From JAYZDF01 sp036337945 (lineage in GTDB: Bacteria; Myxococcota; Kuafuiibacteriia; Kuafuiibacteriales; Kuafuiibacteriaceae), in assembly GCA_036337945.1 (NCBI GenBank), contig JAYZDF010000063.1, positions 29,407-93,406 on the forward strand: 64,000 nt of DNA. Direction: 5' to 3'. The position numbers and the translations under genes are program-made. Of the stretch, positions 8,335 to 17,859 are shown piece by piece. Under the pieces are notes generated by a model that made no database searches, had not been told where the DNA came from, and saw only the letters and a list, made by a program, of their open reading frames with translations. How positions within the stretch are numbered: the first letter of the stretch is position 1; each line of letters starts with the position of its first letter.

Positions 8335-8361
8335 CGGGTTTGGGCTTATGCTCAAGACCCG
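8335..8361. promoter_or_regulatory. Hairpin in the leader upstream of the 8319 start
   Basis: The arms CGGGTTTGGGC and GCTCAAGACCCG pair over 11 positions, with one bulge and one G-U, around a four-base loop. The hairpin lies between the stop of the FG-GAP gene and the next start on the minus strand. There is no run of T after it on either strand, so it is not a standard intrinsic terminator. It may stabilise or process the transcript. Confidence 0.4.
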
Positions 8362-8483
8362 ATGCCCTAACAATTGGAATCCGGCGAAGAATAATTCACA
8401 TCAACTGCGACGGATGGCCTGTAAGCTTCAATATTAGTGGTTTACACCAGTGACCTTCGTGAGTTCTCGCTCGCTACTCGAAG

Positions 8484-11400
8484 TTAGGGCTTGAGTTCAA
8501 GCAAATAGGCCGCGCCGCAAAAATTTTGGTCACGGGCGGCGTCGAGCGCTCCGACCCCCAAATAAGTAGCGCCAGAAATTTGAGCACTGGATAGGGTGTG
8601 GCCCGGTCGTCCGCCCGGGTAATTTGTTTGTCCGATAAAACTGGCGACTGGAAATGGATTAAGGCCGACGCCATAAATGAACTCATACATCTGAATATCG
8701 CCCGCCAAAGACGTTCCCCCGTAATCACCGTAGGGCACACCAACAGCAAGTCCGACTCGGCCTTGCCCATCGAAATTCGGAATAAATGTCACCCCATTGC
8801 CGAAGTTGCCTGACCCTGTCGAACCCGGCAGAGAGAGAACCAGCTGATTGCTTGGGTCGCTGAAACCATAAAAGGTAGCAGTGGACGCATTTTCAATTGG
8901 TTCTGGCGTCAAAGTCTGAAGGTACGAACCCAAAATAATCCATACTGCGCCAACAACATTGCCGTTCAGTCTGTACTCGTTTCCGCCGACTGCCAGATCA
9001 GGAAGTCCGTCAGAGTCGATATCGAGACCACCGCTGAGACTTGTACCCGCTCTTGAGAATCGCGACCGTGACTCGAGCGTCAAGAGCTGAGGAGTCAGAT
9101 AGTCACAGTTGATTCCGGCTCCGAAGACAATCCGTATCGTTCCTTGATTCGTGCTTCCGTTATCCTCCTCACGGCTGCCAACGACAAATTCATCGCATCC
9201 ATCGCGATTAAGGTCCCCGAGTTTTCCTAGTGAATGCCCGATTCGACTATTTGGGCTGATGCCGTACATCGTTGGTTGAACATCACAAATGATTTGAGTC
9301 CGTCCATTATTGCTCGGTGCGCGTCCATGAAGGATGGTAAAGCCACCAGAATTATTTATACCGGGTGCATCCCAATTAACGCCTGAAACAATAACATCAT
9401 CAAAGCCGTCGCCGTTCACGTCTACGTCGCCGACGACAGCGTACATTTCAGAGCTACGGTGAGGTCCGTAATAAATGTAAGCCGGTTGTGACGATATATT
9501 CCCATTGGAGTCACCGCGAAATATAAATACCGCGCCTGAGTTATTCTTGCTGGGCCCGCAAGTTGTTCCGATGACATCATAGGTACTGTTGTTAAAAGAC
9601 GAAGGTTGATCATCGTAGCGAGCGACGACCGCAAAGTCATTGGTCCCGTCGTTATCAAAGTCTCCGACGCGGCTAACGCTGAAACCGAAATGGTCACCGC
9701 CCGAATGTCGTCTAAATCGGTCGAGTTCTACATCTGGTTGTGTACCAAAGCCGTTTGCTGTTCCGAAATAAAGGGCGGCACCGCCGGCGTTGATGCCTAC
9801 CGAACGAATATCTCTGGCGTGAGCGCCGACCAAAAAGTCAGTAATGTTGTCACCATTCACATCGCCAACAAAATCTACTGATATGCCGAATTGATCACCC
9901 CCTGCGGAGCCGGGGAGCCCGAGAAGTTCTAACGGTTTGCTTTCGTCTCCAGGTACGAAAAACGGTGCACCTTCGTTAATGCCGTAGACATCAGAGTATG
10001 CAGAAAGTGCAACCAGGTCATTACGCCCGTCGCGGTCTAAATCTCCAACGACGTCAAAGAACATACCAAAGCGATTTTCGGAAGTAGGCCCAACGATGAC
10101 TCGCATGGGCGTTGTTGTCGCTGTATCCGGTAATATTCCATCTTCGCCTTCGAAAATGAATATTGTCCCGGCGTTGTTGCGGCCACCAGGAATTTCGTCG
10201 CTATGGTTGCCGACAATTAGGTCGTTTCTCGTGTCACCATCGTAATCTGACACGCGCACATACCATCCAGCTTCGTCATTATTATTCGCACCGAACCAGG
10301 ACAGAGTAGCTGTTTCAACGGCAGATAGATTGAGCATTGGTGTGTCAGGCAAGTCGAGTTCTTGATAAATCCTGATAGCGCCTCGATTTGTTCCACCTGC
10401 GGCGGCATTTTCAGCCCGGAACTGCGTAACGACGAGTTCGTCTGCGAGGTCTCCGTCGAGGTCTCCAGCCGCCATGAAACGAGCAAACTGGCTCGATCTT
10501 TCGGGAGCGACAGTGGCTGCATACCCGCGAACTGGAAATGGCGTCAGCCCGCCAGGTCCGCTACCATCGGCAGCTCGGCCTCGATAAATAAACAACAGTC
10601 CATCATCGGTATTGGTGGGGCCAGCGTCATAAACAAAAGTACCCGCAGCAAGGTCACAAACCGCATCTCCGTTGAAGTCACCGGCGGCTAAAGCGCGCCC
10701 AAGTTGGAGGCTTGTCCGACCCGCGAATGTTCCGTCGCCCAGCGGCATATCCCCCCAAAGTGAAACGTCCGGTGTATCAGAAAATCCATCAGATCCACCC
10801 ATATGGATATAAACAGCGCCTTGGTCGTTACTTCTTGTTCGTCGTAGGCGATCTTCGGCTAAAATTGCACCGATCGCGATGTCCATGTATCCATCGGCGT
10901 TGAAGTCACAAGCTTCGACAGCGGTTCCTGCGTAGTCAAATGCGTTAGTTCCGCCGATGGCTCGAGTAGGTTCTGCACTAAAGAAAGAATTCGGTTGTCC
11001 TGAAAAAATATAGACACCACCGTTATCGCGAGCGCCAATATCAGCGCGCATGGCACCGACGATCAGGTCGAGTAAGCCGTCTCCATCCAGGTCGGCAATG
11101 GTCATAGAACGCCCAAACTGCGCGCTTCGACCGCCTTCACTGAGGACGCGAACCGGTGTTGGATCCAATCCTGTGGCAGTCCCTTGATAAATAAGCACAG
11201 CGCCTGAGTCCGTCGCATTATAGTTTGTTTCTGCCCAAGCCACGGCGACATCGTCAAACCCGTCTTGATTGATGTCTCCGGTTCGAACGACCGCGCCTGA
11301 ATTAATGTATGAGCCAGAACGAGTTGTAGAACTGGTGAGAGAAGGGACAGCGAAAGCTGAAATTTGACTCGTTTGAGATGTGTAACGGTCTGTGACAGAA

Positions 11401-12302
11401 AGCAGTGTGTCACCTTCTGCTAATGCTTTGATTGTACCGTTCGCGTAAGAGAAGTTTGTATTACTCGGTGTAATATCAAAAAATCCGCTGCCTCCATTTA
11501 TTTGAACTACGTATTCTGTTTCCACGGGCATATATACAGATGAGGGAACAGGTTGGAGAACGGCATTTTCTTGTAGCTCGATCAATGCATCTGCTGCGTC
11601 GCCTGTGAGAATATCTTCAATTCTAATTCTTTCCTGGCCAGCGCTTCCATTGCCCATGTAAAGACCGCTTGCCGAAATCGTACCAGTGCTTGCACCATTC
11701 GGCCGTGGCAAAATTCTGTAACTAAATTGCCCCGAGCCATCAAAGACTTCAAATTGAACCTGTCCGTTTGTATCGATGGTCGCATTTTGAGGACGGACCT
11801 CAATTCGCGAAAGTACATTGACGGTTGCAGTAGCCGTTCCTGTGCAACCTAGGTCGGTGACGTGAATGGTGTCCGTTGTTTGTTCGACCGTGCCGGAAAG
11901 ATAGGCTCCTGTCTCAATATTGAGTACTGCTCCGGAATTATTTTCTGCGAGTTCGAAAACATGAGCTCCGGTTCCACCACTCGCTTGGAAGTTGATGAGT
12001 CCCAAAGGTGTCGCTGATTTTGCTTCCGGTTGAACGGTGAGCGCAGGAGAGCAGGGTCCGATTTTCGCGCCACTGTCCGGTTGAATTGAGCCGGTATCCG
12101 GGCGAGCGAAACCTGCATCGGGCTCTGTGGGTGCGGCATCGACGGTTGCCTCTACATCAGGGATGACAACTGCGGATGCATCCGGCCCGAGAGGGATCGG
12201 CGGTAGATCTACGGTTTGTTCGCATCCCAGGGCTACAGAGAATGCGACCGAGGGTATCAGCCATTTGCCTTGAGGCTTAGTAAAACTAGCGATGGAGGTC
12301 AT
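8484..12302 (-). CDS. Large FG-GAP/integrin-alpha-type repeat lipoprotein
   Basis: About 1272 residues from the ATG at 12302, chosen because it begins a lipoprotein signal (MTSIASF...SVALGC) and has an AAAGGGA ribosome-binding site; the frame continues upstream to 12395. After an acidic, Pro-rich linker come Ig/cadherin-like domains (residues ~60-320). At least 13 FG-GAP repeats follow, each with a calcium-loop core such as GDINQDGFDDVAV or GDFNGDAVCDLAAG, then a phrase like GAVLIYQG. Thirteen or fourteen units would build two seven-bladed propellers. FG-GAP propellers bind proteins or glycans outside the cell. The gene is divergent from the cytochrome/DUF1501 module, and the ~150-base gap probably holds promoters for both. 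Confidence 0.9.
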   Translation of the reverse strand: MTSIASFTKPQGKWLIPSVAFSVALGCEQTVDLPPIPLGPDASAVVIPDVEATVDAAPTEPDAGFARPDTGSIQPDSGAKIGPCSPALTVQPEAKSATPLGLINFQASGGTGAHVFELAENNSGAVLNIETGAYLSGTVEQTTDTIHVTDLGCTGTATATVNVLSRIEVRPQNATIDTNGQVQFEVFDGSGQFSYRILPRPNGASTGTISASGLYMGNGSAGQERIRIEDILTGDAADALIELQENAVLQPVPSSVYMPVETEYVVQINGGSGFFDITPSNTNFSYANGTIKALAEGDTLLSVTDRYTSQTSQISAFAVPSLTSSTTRSGSYINSGAVVRTGDINQDGFDDVAVAWAETNYNATDSGAVLIYQGTATGLDPTPVRVLSEGGRSAQFGRSMTIADLDGDGLLDLIVGAMRADIGARDNGGVYIFSGQPNSFFSAEPTRAIGGTNAFDYAGTAVEACDFNADGYMDIAIGAILAEDRLRRTRSNDQGAVYIHMGGSDGFSDTPDVSLWGDMPLGDGTFAGRTSLQLGRALAAGDFNGDAVCDLAAGTFVYDAGPTNTDDGLLFIYRGRAADGSGPGGLTPFPVRGYAATVAPERSSQFARFMAAGDLDGDLADELVVTQFRAENAAAGGTNRGAIRIYQELDLPDTPMLNLSAVETATLSWFGANNNDEAGWYVRVSDYDGDTRNDLIVGNHSDEIPGGRNNAGTIFIFEGEDGILPDTATTTPMRVIVGPTSENRFGMFFDVVGDLDRDGRNDLVALSAYSDVYGINEGAPFFVPGDESKPLELLGLPGSAGGDQFGISVDFVGDVNGDNITDFLVGAHARDIRSVGINAGGAALYFGTANGFGTQPDVELDRFRRHSGGDHFGFSVSRVGDFDNDGTNDFAVVARYDDQPSSFNNSTYDVIGTTCGPSKNNSGAVFIFRGDSNGNISSQPAYIYYGPHRSSEMYAVVGDVDVNGDGFDDVIVSGVNWDAPGINNSGGFTILHGRAPSNNGRTQIICDVQPTMYGISPNSRIGHSLGKLGDLNRDGCDEFVVGSREEDNGSTNQGTIRIVFGAGINCDYLTPQLLTLESRSRFSRAGTSLSGGLDIDSDGLPDLAVGGNEYRLNGNVVGAVWIILGSYLQTLTPEPIENASTATFYGFSDPSNQLVLSLPGSTGSGNFGNGVTFIPNFDGQGRVGLAVGVPYGDYGGTSLAGDIQMYEFIYGVGLNPFPVASFIGQTNYPGGRPGHTLSSAQISGATYLGVGALDAARDQNFCGAAYLLELKP

Positions 12303-12451
12303 AAGGTATCCCTTTGGTACCACGATTACTGGGGTGGAAGAAAATTGGGACCGTCGAACTTTTGTTGGGGTAATAGGAGTTGCTGTATATCGCACAAGAT
12401 CGTCGGATAAAGGAAAAGCCGCGTTGATAAGGATTAGGAATACGCGCTATT

Positions 12452-13981
12452 TTGAAACCACTCGTGAAAAAACAGATTTTTCCATCGTTCATCGCTATAT
12501 CGTTGCTCACGTTTGGTTGTATCGCCGAACCCGTCGAAATGCCTCCAACCGCTATGCCCGCCTTAGATGGAGGCATTCGTGTCAGGCCTCCTGTTCAACC
12601 AGACCCATTTCCAGTTGACCTTCGCAGCGTTGACTTTGGAGTAAGTGACCAGATCATTCCTCTTCTCAGCGGAGGAATTGTCACCCGAACTGGAACAGTT
12701 GTCGAATATCGCGCTAATCTCGGACAGTCTCCTGTTGTACTCAATCATGCTTTTTCAGCGTTGCTTGACGCGGAAACTTTGCCTTGGGGCTCCTTGCTCC
12801 TCTGGACTGGTTCGGAGTTTTTTATCTGGGAAGATGACCAAGTAGTCCGTTCTCCTATATCTGAGAAGATTCCCGTCACGAAAAGTGGCGAATTGCTCAT
12901 CGCTCCCGGACCGAGTGGAAAGAAAGATGTTTGGATTACCACAGACAGCGCCGTATTTTTATGGAGAGAGGAACAAGCGATCCAGCTTGACTTTGGTCCT
13001 CTTGCTGCAGGGCCGAAGCATCTTCGCTTCGGGGCGCCATGGAACACCTCTGCTGCGACCTGGTTGGGGACATCAAACGGCGTGGATGCCTTGGTCGAAA
13101 CCGGCACGGTGACGACGCGCTATCAAAGCTTGGTGGCGTATCCAGTAGACAACCTGGTGATTGATTTTGAAGGGACAGTTTGGGTGCTTACATCTGGTCG
13201 TTTGTTTAGCCGAGACTGGGACAACAACTGGGTTGAACACCTTGGCTTAGGCACGGTTTTGGCGATCGCAGGCCACCGGGACTCCAAGCAACTTTGGCTG
13301 ATGACAAAAAGGATGGGGCTTTGGTCTCATCGCGGCGGTAATTTTCAGCCCGCAGAATGGTCAGACAATGGTCTTAGCTTAGATTCGCTCGACCTCGAAA
13401 AGTTAGTTTTTAGTGGTTTACGTGAGGGTCAATTGATTGTGGGTGACCACTTGAATCGTTACGTAGTGACTCCTGGTCGATTTTTAAATCTTGAGGGTCT
13501 CGAGGACGGGAGCCTTCTTACGTCAACGGTGAGTTTTGATGTAAGGGTTTCCGAGCCACAGACCGTGGATGAAATTCAGGTATTTCTGGACGGTCAGCCA
13601 TTGAGTCCGGCTTCATCACCTTCGAATTTTTCAATAAGCCCTGCGGGACTGGCAGACGGCTCGCACGAGATAAGTGTAAACGTTAGTTATTTAGACGGAG
13701 CCCCTGATTCACGGTTGGTGGTTCGTTTCTCTGTGTATAGTGAAAACCCACCAACATGGGTCAACGACATCTTTCCTATTTTTCAAAATGATTGTGAAGT
13801 TTGTCATGGGCTAAGGGGAAGTGCCCGTTTGCTAAGTACGCCTGACTTGTGGCGTAGTGATATAGATATAATTTTGGACGTTGTTCGGAAAGGCACTATG
13901 CCTCTCCCACCGAGTCCTCCGCTTTCCGAGGGAGAGATCATTCAGATCGAAGGATGGAAAGCGGCGGGTTATTTGGAGTGA
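12452..13981 (+). CDS. Propeller-like lipoprotein with C-terminal cytochrome c site
   Basis: 509 residues from a TTG at 12452; a GTG at 12464 would give MKKQIFPSF..., an equally plausible lipoprotein start. The lipobox is LLTFGC. Residues ~60-350 have repeating W-containing strands (LWTGSEFFIWEDD, VWITTDSAVFLWREE, VWVLTSGRLFSRDW), like two-component-regulator or other propellers. An Ig-like part (VSEPQTVDEIQVFLDGQPL) follows. The last ~60 residues hold CEVCH (about 448-452) and a Met in KGTMPLPP about 31 residues later, the features of a single c-type haem domain of the planctomycete PSCyt1 kind. It is the first gene of a four-gene run. Electron transfer at the outer surface is an inference. 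Confidence 0.85.
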   Translation: MKPLVKKQIFPSFIAISLLTFGCIAEPVEMPPTAMPALDGGIRVRPPVQPDPFPVDLRSVDFGVSDQIIPLLSGGIVTRTGTVVEYRANLGQSPVVLNHAFSALLDAETLPWGSLLLWTGSEFFIWEDDQVVRSPISEKIPVTKSGELLIAPGPSGKKDVWITTDSAVFLWREEQAIQLDFGPLAAGPKHLRFGAPWNTSAATWLGTSNGVDALVETGTVTTRYQSLVAYPVDNLVIDFEGTVWVLTSGRLFSRDWDNNWVEHLGLGTVLAIAGHRDSKQLWLMTKRMGLWSHRGGNFQPAEWSDNGLSLDSLDLEKLVFSGLREGQLIVGDHLNRYVVTPGRFLNLEGLEDGSLLTSTVSFDVRVSEPQTVDEIQVFLDGQPLSPASSPSNFSISPAGLADGSHEISVNVSYLDGAPDSRLVVRFSVYSENPPTWVNDIFPIFQNDCEVCHGLRGSARLLSTPDLWRSDIDIILDVVRKGTMPLPPSPPLSEGEIIQIEGWKAAGYLE

Positions 13982-13986
13982 AAAAA

Positions 13987-15588
13987 ATGAGAATTTTATT
14001 CGCCGCTACTTTGTTAGCCACGCTGGTCGGGTCTGCCCAAGCAAGTGTTCCTAACGAAGCATTGATGTGCAGGCCTGACGAGCCGCGCATGGACAAATTC
14101 GCTTATCTAAGAGCGCTGAGTTTGGATATTCGTGGAGATGTACCGACCTACGATGAGTATGCTGAACTTGCAGCGAACCACTCCGATGTCCCCGATGCAT
14201 GGATAGAGAACTGGTTGAGTAGTGAAGCTTTTGTAGAGCGCGCCGTTCGTGCGCATCGCTCTTTAGTATGGAACAACCTCGATGCAGTTCGGCTTGGTAA
14301 CTATCGACAGAACTTCCGCCGGATTCGAGCCAGCGACAATAGTTTCGTATACTACCGAGACCGCCAAGCGGCGGTATACAGACATGTCAATCGCCCTCCT
14401 TGTGATGTTGACCGGCCAGTAGAGTATGATTCAGCCGGGCGAATTAGAACCTGGGCAAAAGACTTCATCCGTAATGGAGAAACATATAGCGCGCAGGTTG
14501 AAGGTTACGTCATGGTGTCTCCTTATTGGGCGCCCAACACTTCGATAAAAGTTTGCGCATTTGACGCTCAAGTTGGGGACGTCTCCGCCTCTGGTTCAGA
14601 CTGCCGAACGAACGGCGGATTCGGAGATGCCGGTTGCGGTTGTGGTGAAAATCTAAAATTGTGCCGGTACGGCAGCAATGTTTATTCGGAGCGAGCATCT
14701 CTTGAGCGCGATGTCGAACTTCGCATTGCAGACGTCATTCGCAACAATCGTCCGTACACAGAGATGTTTACAAGTCGTAAAGCGTATGTAAACGGGCCTC
14801 TTGTTCACTTCTTGAAACATCATATCGGATTCACGTCGGGTACCAGCTTGGAGCCGCTTCCGTTTGACGAGGCGAACCTCCCCGATATCCCGTTTACGGA
14901 CTACAATTACTACGAAATCGATTTACCCGCCGAACATGCCGGAATCTTGACGAGCCCTAGCTTTCTGCTGCGCTTCCAAACAAACCGAGCGCGTGCGAAT
15001 CGATTCTTTGACGCGTTTATGTGTTCTCCGCCATCTCCTCCTTCGGGCGGGTTGCCTGCCCAGGATCCAAACGCACGCATCGAGCCTGACCTGCAGTTGA
15101 GAGACGGCTGCAAATATTGCCACGCGCTCCTAGAGCCAGCGGCTGCGCACTGGGGTCGTTGGACCGAACGTGGTTCTGGCTTTCTTAGTATGGAGCAATT
15201 TCCTCCGACTCGCGCAGATTGCGAAGAGTGCGGACGAACTGGACAAGCATGCAGTCAAGAATGCCGCTTGCACTACGTAACCCAAGCTTTCACACCGGAA
15301 GAGGACCAATACATCGGTATGCTCAATGCCTATCAGTGGATGAAACCTTCTCACCAAAGAAACGTTGAGTTAGGTCCAAAGTTCCTAGTTCTTACTTCCA
15401 TCGTTGATGCCCGTTTCCCAGACTGCACCGCGAAGCGAGCTCTGGAGTCCCTACTAGGACGCGAGACGAATGCTGCGGAGCAAGAATGGATTAAGGACCT
15501 TTCTAAGGATTTCCTAAACTCCGGATACCGATATCGCGATCTGGTGAAAGCCATTGTGACCAGTGATATCTACAGGAGGATTCGATAA
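13987..15588 (+). CDS. DUF1549/DUF1588/DUF1585-like secreted haem protein
   Basis: 533 residues from the ATG at 13987, which starts a clean signal peptide (MRILFAATLLATLVGSAQA) and has GGAG upstream. An early segment (LRALSLDIRGDVPTYDEY, then WLSSEAFVERAVR) resembles the DUF1549 start of planctomycete cytochrome proteins. Near residue 375 is CKYCH inside DGCKYCHALLEP, as in DUF1588, and the end (RALESLLGRETN...YRDLVKAIVTSDIYR) resembles DUF1585. A Cys-rich insertion, CEEC-x6-C-x3-C, follows the haem site. These domains usually occur with DUF1501 or DUF1552 proteins, as here. The substrate of this widespread module is not established. The gene starts five bases after its upstream neighbour. 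Confidence 0.85.
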   Translation: MRILFAATLLATLVGSAQASVPNEALMCRPDEPRMDKFAYLRALSLDIRGDVPTYDEYAELAANHSDVPDAWIENWLSSEAFVERAVRAHRSLVWNNLDAVRLGNYRQNFRRIRASDNSFVYYRDRQAAVYRHVNRPPCDVDRPVEYDSAGRIRTWAKDFIRNGETYSAQVEGYVMVSPYWAPNTSIKVCAFDAQVGDVSASGSDCRTNGGFGDAGCGCGENLKLCRYGSNVYSERASLERDVELRIADVIRNNRPYTEMFTSRKAYVNGPLVHFLKHHIGFTSGTSLEPLPFDEANLPDIPFTDYNYYEIDLPAEHAGILTSPSFLLRFQTNRARANRFFDAFMCSPPSPPSGGLPAQDPNARIEPDLQLRDGCKYCHALLEPAAAHWGRWTERGSGFLSMEQFPPTRADCEECGRTGQACSQECRLHYVTQAFTPEEDQYIGMLNAYQWMKPSHQRNVELGPKFLVLTSIVDARFPDCTAKRALESLLGRETNAAEQEWIKDLSKDFLNSGYRYRDLVKAIVTSDIYRRIR

Positions 15589-16370
15589 TGAAGATGCTTC
15601 GAATAGCAGCAAGCTCGCTTCTGAGTTTGAGTCTTGTTTCGTTTGGCTGTGACAGCGCAAAGCAAGTCTACAACCCGCCCGTAGAGCAAACAGCGCCAAC
15701 TGTGCTTGAGGTCGATGGTGACCCTTTCCTCGGGAAGAAAGCCATTGAACAGGGCACACTTGGCGAGACCACCTCGCATCACAATGCGTTTTCGCAAGTT
15801 TCACTTATGCCGAAACCACCGGTCGAAGAGGCTCCATATCGAAACCGAAGACGTATGGACTTGGATCAATTAACTGCTTCTCTCAAAACTGTCAGTGACG
15901 GCCTAGAGTGGACCGTAAACGGTCAAAACCAGTTCGACGTGTTGGCATCGACTTTGGGTAAGCCTGACTTCAATACCATCACGAGCGAAGACTTGGACCC
16001 CTCTGCGATGTTTCTGAAGTTTTTGAATGATGCATCACGCGATATTTGTTTCCAAATGGTGGAGCGTGATCTTCAGCGAACAGTTTCGACTCGTGTGCTA
16101 TTCAAGCATGCGACACCTGAAATGACGATGGCGAACAATGCAAACGCTATCGAGATAAATTTGGTTTATTTGCTCAAGCGCTTCCATGGCATGTCCTCGG
16201 TTGCGTCTTGTGATGACTGCGACGAAGACACGCCAAATGCTCTTGGTCCCGAATTACAACAATGGGTCTGGCTCTACCAGGCAGCTGAGCATGTTTCATC
16301 TAGTCCGGTGGATGCATGGCGAACGGTTTGCGTCGCTTTGATCAATCATCCGGATTTCTACATGTATTAG
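15588..16370 (+). CDS. Small lipoprotein of the DUF1501 module
   Basis: 260 residues. The signal peptide ends at LVSFGC, a good lipobox. I recognise no domain. The mature part is mostly helical, with a DCDE Cys pair (SCDDCDED) and a C-terminal segment (WVWLYQAAEHVSSS...WRTVCVALINHPDFYMY). That segment mirrors the ending of DUF1549/DUF1553-type proteins, where a late-stage 'LINHPDF'-like motif is common. The start overlaps the previous stop (TAATG), and an AGGAGG site for the next gene overlaps its own stop. It is probably a structural partner of the haem protein upstream. That role is inferred only from the operon. Confidence 0.8.
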   Translation: MKMLRIAASSLLSLSLVSFGCDSAKQVYNPPVEQTAPTVLEVDGDPFLGKKAIEQGTLGETTSHHNAFSQVSLMPKPPVEEAPYRNRRRMDLDQLTASLKTVSDGLEWTVNGQNQFDVLASTLGKPDFNTITSEDLDPSAMFLKFLNDASRDICFQMVERDLQRTVSTRVLFKHATPEMTMANNANAIEINLVYLLKRFHGMSSVASCDDCDEDTPNALGPELQQWVWLYQAAEHVSSSPVDAWRTVCVALINHPDFYMY

Positions 16371-16382
16371 GAGGCAACTGAG

Positions 16383-17756
16383 ATGACTTACACAAAAATA
16401 AATCGACGTCGTTTTCTTCAAAGCAGCCTGGCAACGGGCGCAGGATTAGGTGTTTTTGGCGGCTCCGGCGTGCTTGGCGCTTTGGCCCAACGCGCACCGG
16501 AAGTAGACAAAGACATCCATTATGTCTTTGCGTACTTTTCAGGTGGCTGGGACATCTTACTAGGCTTGGATCCAAGAGACCCTGCACAATTTAACTCTGG
16601 GAATATGAGCCAAACCAGAATTCAACCTGGTTATGAACTACTCAACGGTTCTGATGGACAATTGATTCGGACAAGCTCCGGACTCGAATTTGGACCGTAT
16701 ATTGGCATGTTGGCCCAGCATCACGACAAGCTCGCCGTTGTGCGTGGCATGTCCATGGAGACGCTGACTCATGAAGCCGGACGTCGGCGTTTTATCACCG
16801 GAAAACCGCCGTCTGGTTTGCTGGCTCGGGGTTCGTCAATGGCGACGGTATTTGCGGCAATGCATGGTGCAGAACAGCCGATACCTAATCTTTCGGTTAG
16901 GGTAGAGTCGTACAATATTGACCAGCCAAACTATGCGACTGCTTTACGCACTCAAGGGGTTCCAGACCTCATTCGTGCGCTAAGGCCCTCTGACCCCGCG
17001 CTCTCGCGTCGTCAGAACGTACAGCTTGATCAATTGTTGTCGACCGTTGCGCAGTGCCCAACGACATTGAAGTCTAAGTCGCTGATCAAAGCTGAGGAAG
17101 CTCGAAAGCAAGCTCTGCAAATGACGACAACTCAGTTGGACCGACTGTTCGACTTTCAGGCGAACAATAGTGAGATGGAGCAACTTCGTTCTGAGTTTGC
17201 CATACCGGGTGGTTCAGCGGGCTTGCAGTCACCGGAAGCGCAAACCGCGATGGCGGCTCAGGCCATCATGAATGGGATAAGCCGTACCGTGTCTATTCAG
17301 GCCTCTGGCGGCTTGGATACTCACTTCAACGATTGGGAAAACGATCAAGGCCCCCGACAACAGCAGGGCTTTGATGCAATTTCGCGTTTGATCACGAAAC
17401 TGGAATCTAGTCAGTACAAAGACACCGGTGATTCTTGGCTAGACCACACGGTCATTGTTGGTTTCTCTGAGTTCTCGAGAACTCCGATGCTCAACGCACG
17501 TGGTGGCCGAGATCACTCCCTTACGGGCGCGTGCTTTTTGGCAGGTGCTGGAATCCAAGGCGGAGTAGCGGTAGGCGCATCTTCCAACCGAGGAATGGAA
17601 CCCCAGGCGATCAATCTTTCGACTGGTTCCGTCGACCTCGGCGGTGAAGTGCCTAAGCCTGAGCATGTACTTCAGACTCTGATGTTCAATGCTGGACACA
17701 CCGGCGACGAAGCTGACCTACGCGTATACCCGATTGAAGCAATTCGGCGGGGCTAA
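16383..17756 (+). CDS. Tat-exported DUF1501-family protein
   Basis: 457 residues. The N-terminus is a twin-arginine signal (NRRRFLQSS then a hydrophobic Ala/Gly stretch ending ALAQ). The rest matches the DUF1501 family, an alkaline-phosphatase/sulfatase-like fold. Landmarks are the early strand HYVFAYFSGGWD, a central HH region (LAQHHDKLAVVRGMSMETLTH), GGLDTHFNDW, and the late FSEFSRTPMLNARGGRDHS metal-site motif. Family members accompany DUF1549/DUF1588-type cytochromes in many bacteria, but their reaction is unknown. An AGGAGG ribosome site overlaps the previous stop codon. It is the last gene of the module; the sequence CCCG-cttttt-CGGG just after the stop could be a weak terminator. Confidence 0.92.
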   Translation: MTYTKINRRRFLQSSLATGAGLGVFGGSGVLGALAQRAPEVDKDIHYVFAYFSGGWDILLGLDPRDPAQFNSGNMSQTRIQPGYELLNGSDGQLIRTSSGLEFGPYIGMLAQHHDKLAVVRGMSMETLTHEAGRRRFITGKPPSGLLARGSSMATVFAAMHGAEQPIPNLSVRVESYNIDQPNYATALRTQGVPDLIRALRPSDPALSRRQNVQLDQLLSTVAQCPTTLKSKSLIKAEEARKQALQMTTTQLDRLFDFQANNSEMEQLRSEFAIPGGSAGLQSPEAQTAMAAQAIMNGISRTVSIQASGGLDTHFNDWENDQGPRQQQGFDAISRLITKLESSQYKDTGDSWLDHTVIVGFSEFSRTPMLNARGGRDHSLTGACFLAGAGIQGGVAVGASSNRGMEPQAINLSTGSVDLGGEVPKPEHVLQTLMFNAGHTGDEADLRVYPIEAIRRG

Positions 17757-17859
17757 CCCGCTTTTTCTCGGGCGCAACCGCGCTGTTCGTAATTCCTCAC
17801 AACATAATTTCTGTCGAACCGACAACTTGGTATAGCTTGGTCTGCAGGTGGGGATTGCT

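Noticed and set aside
17757..17859. Strong terminator after the DUF1501 gene
   Set aside because: Only a 4-bp CCCG/CGGG stem with T in the loop; not enough for a confident call.
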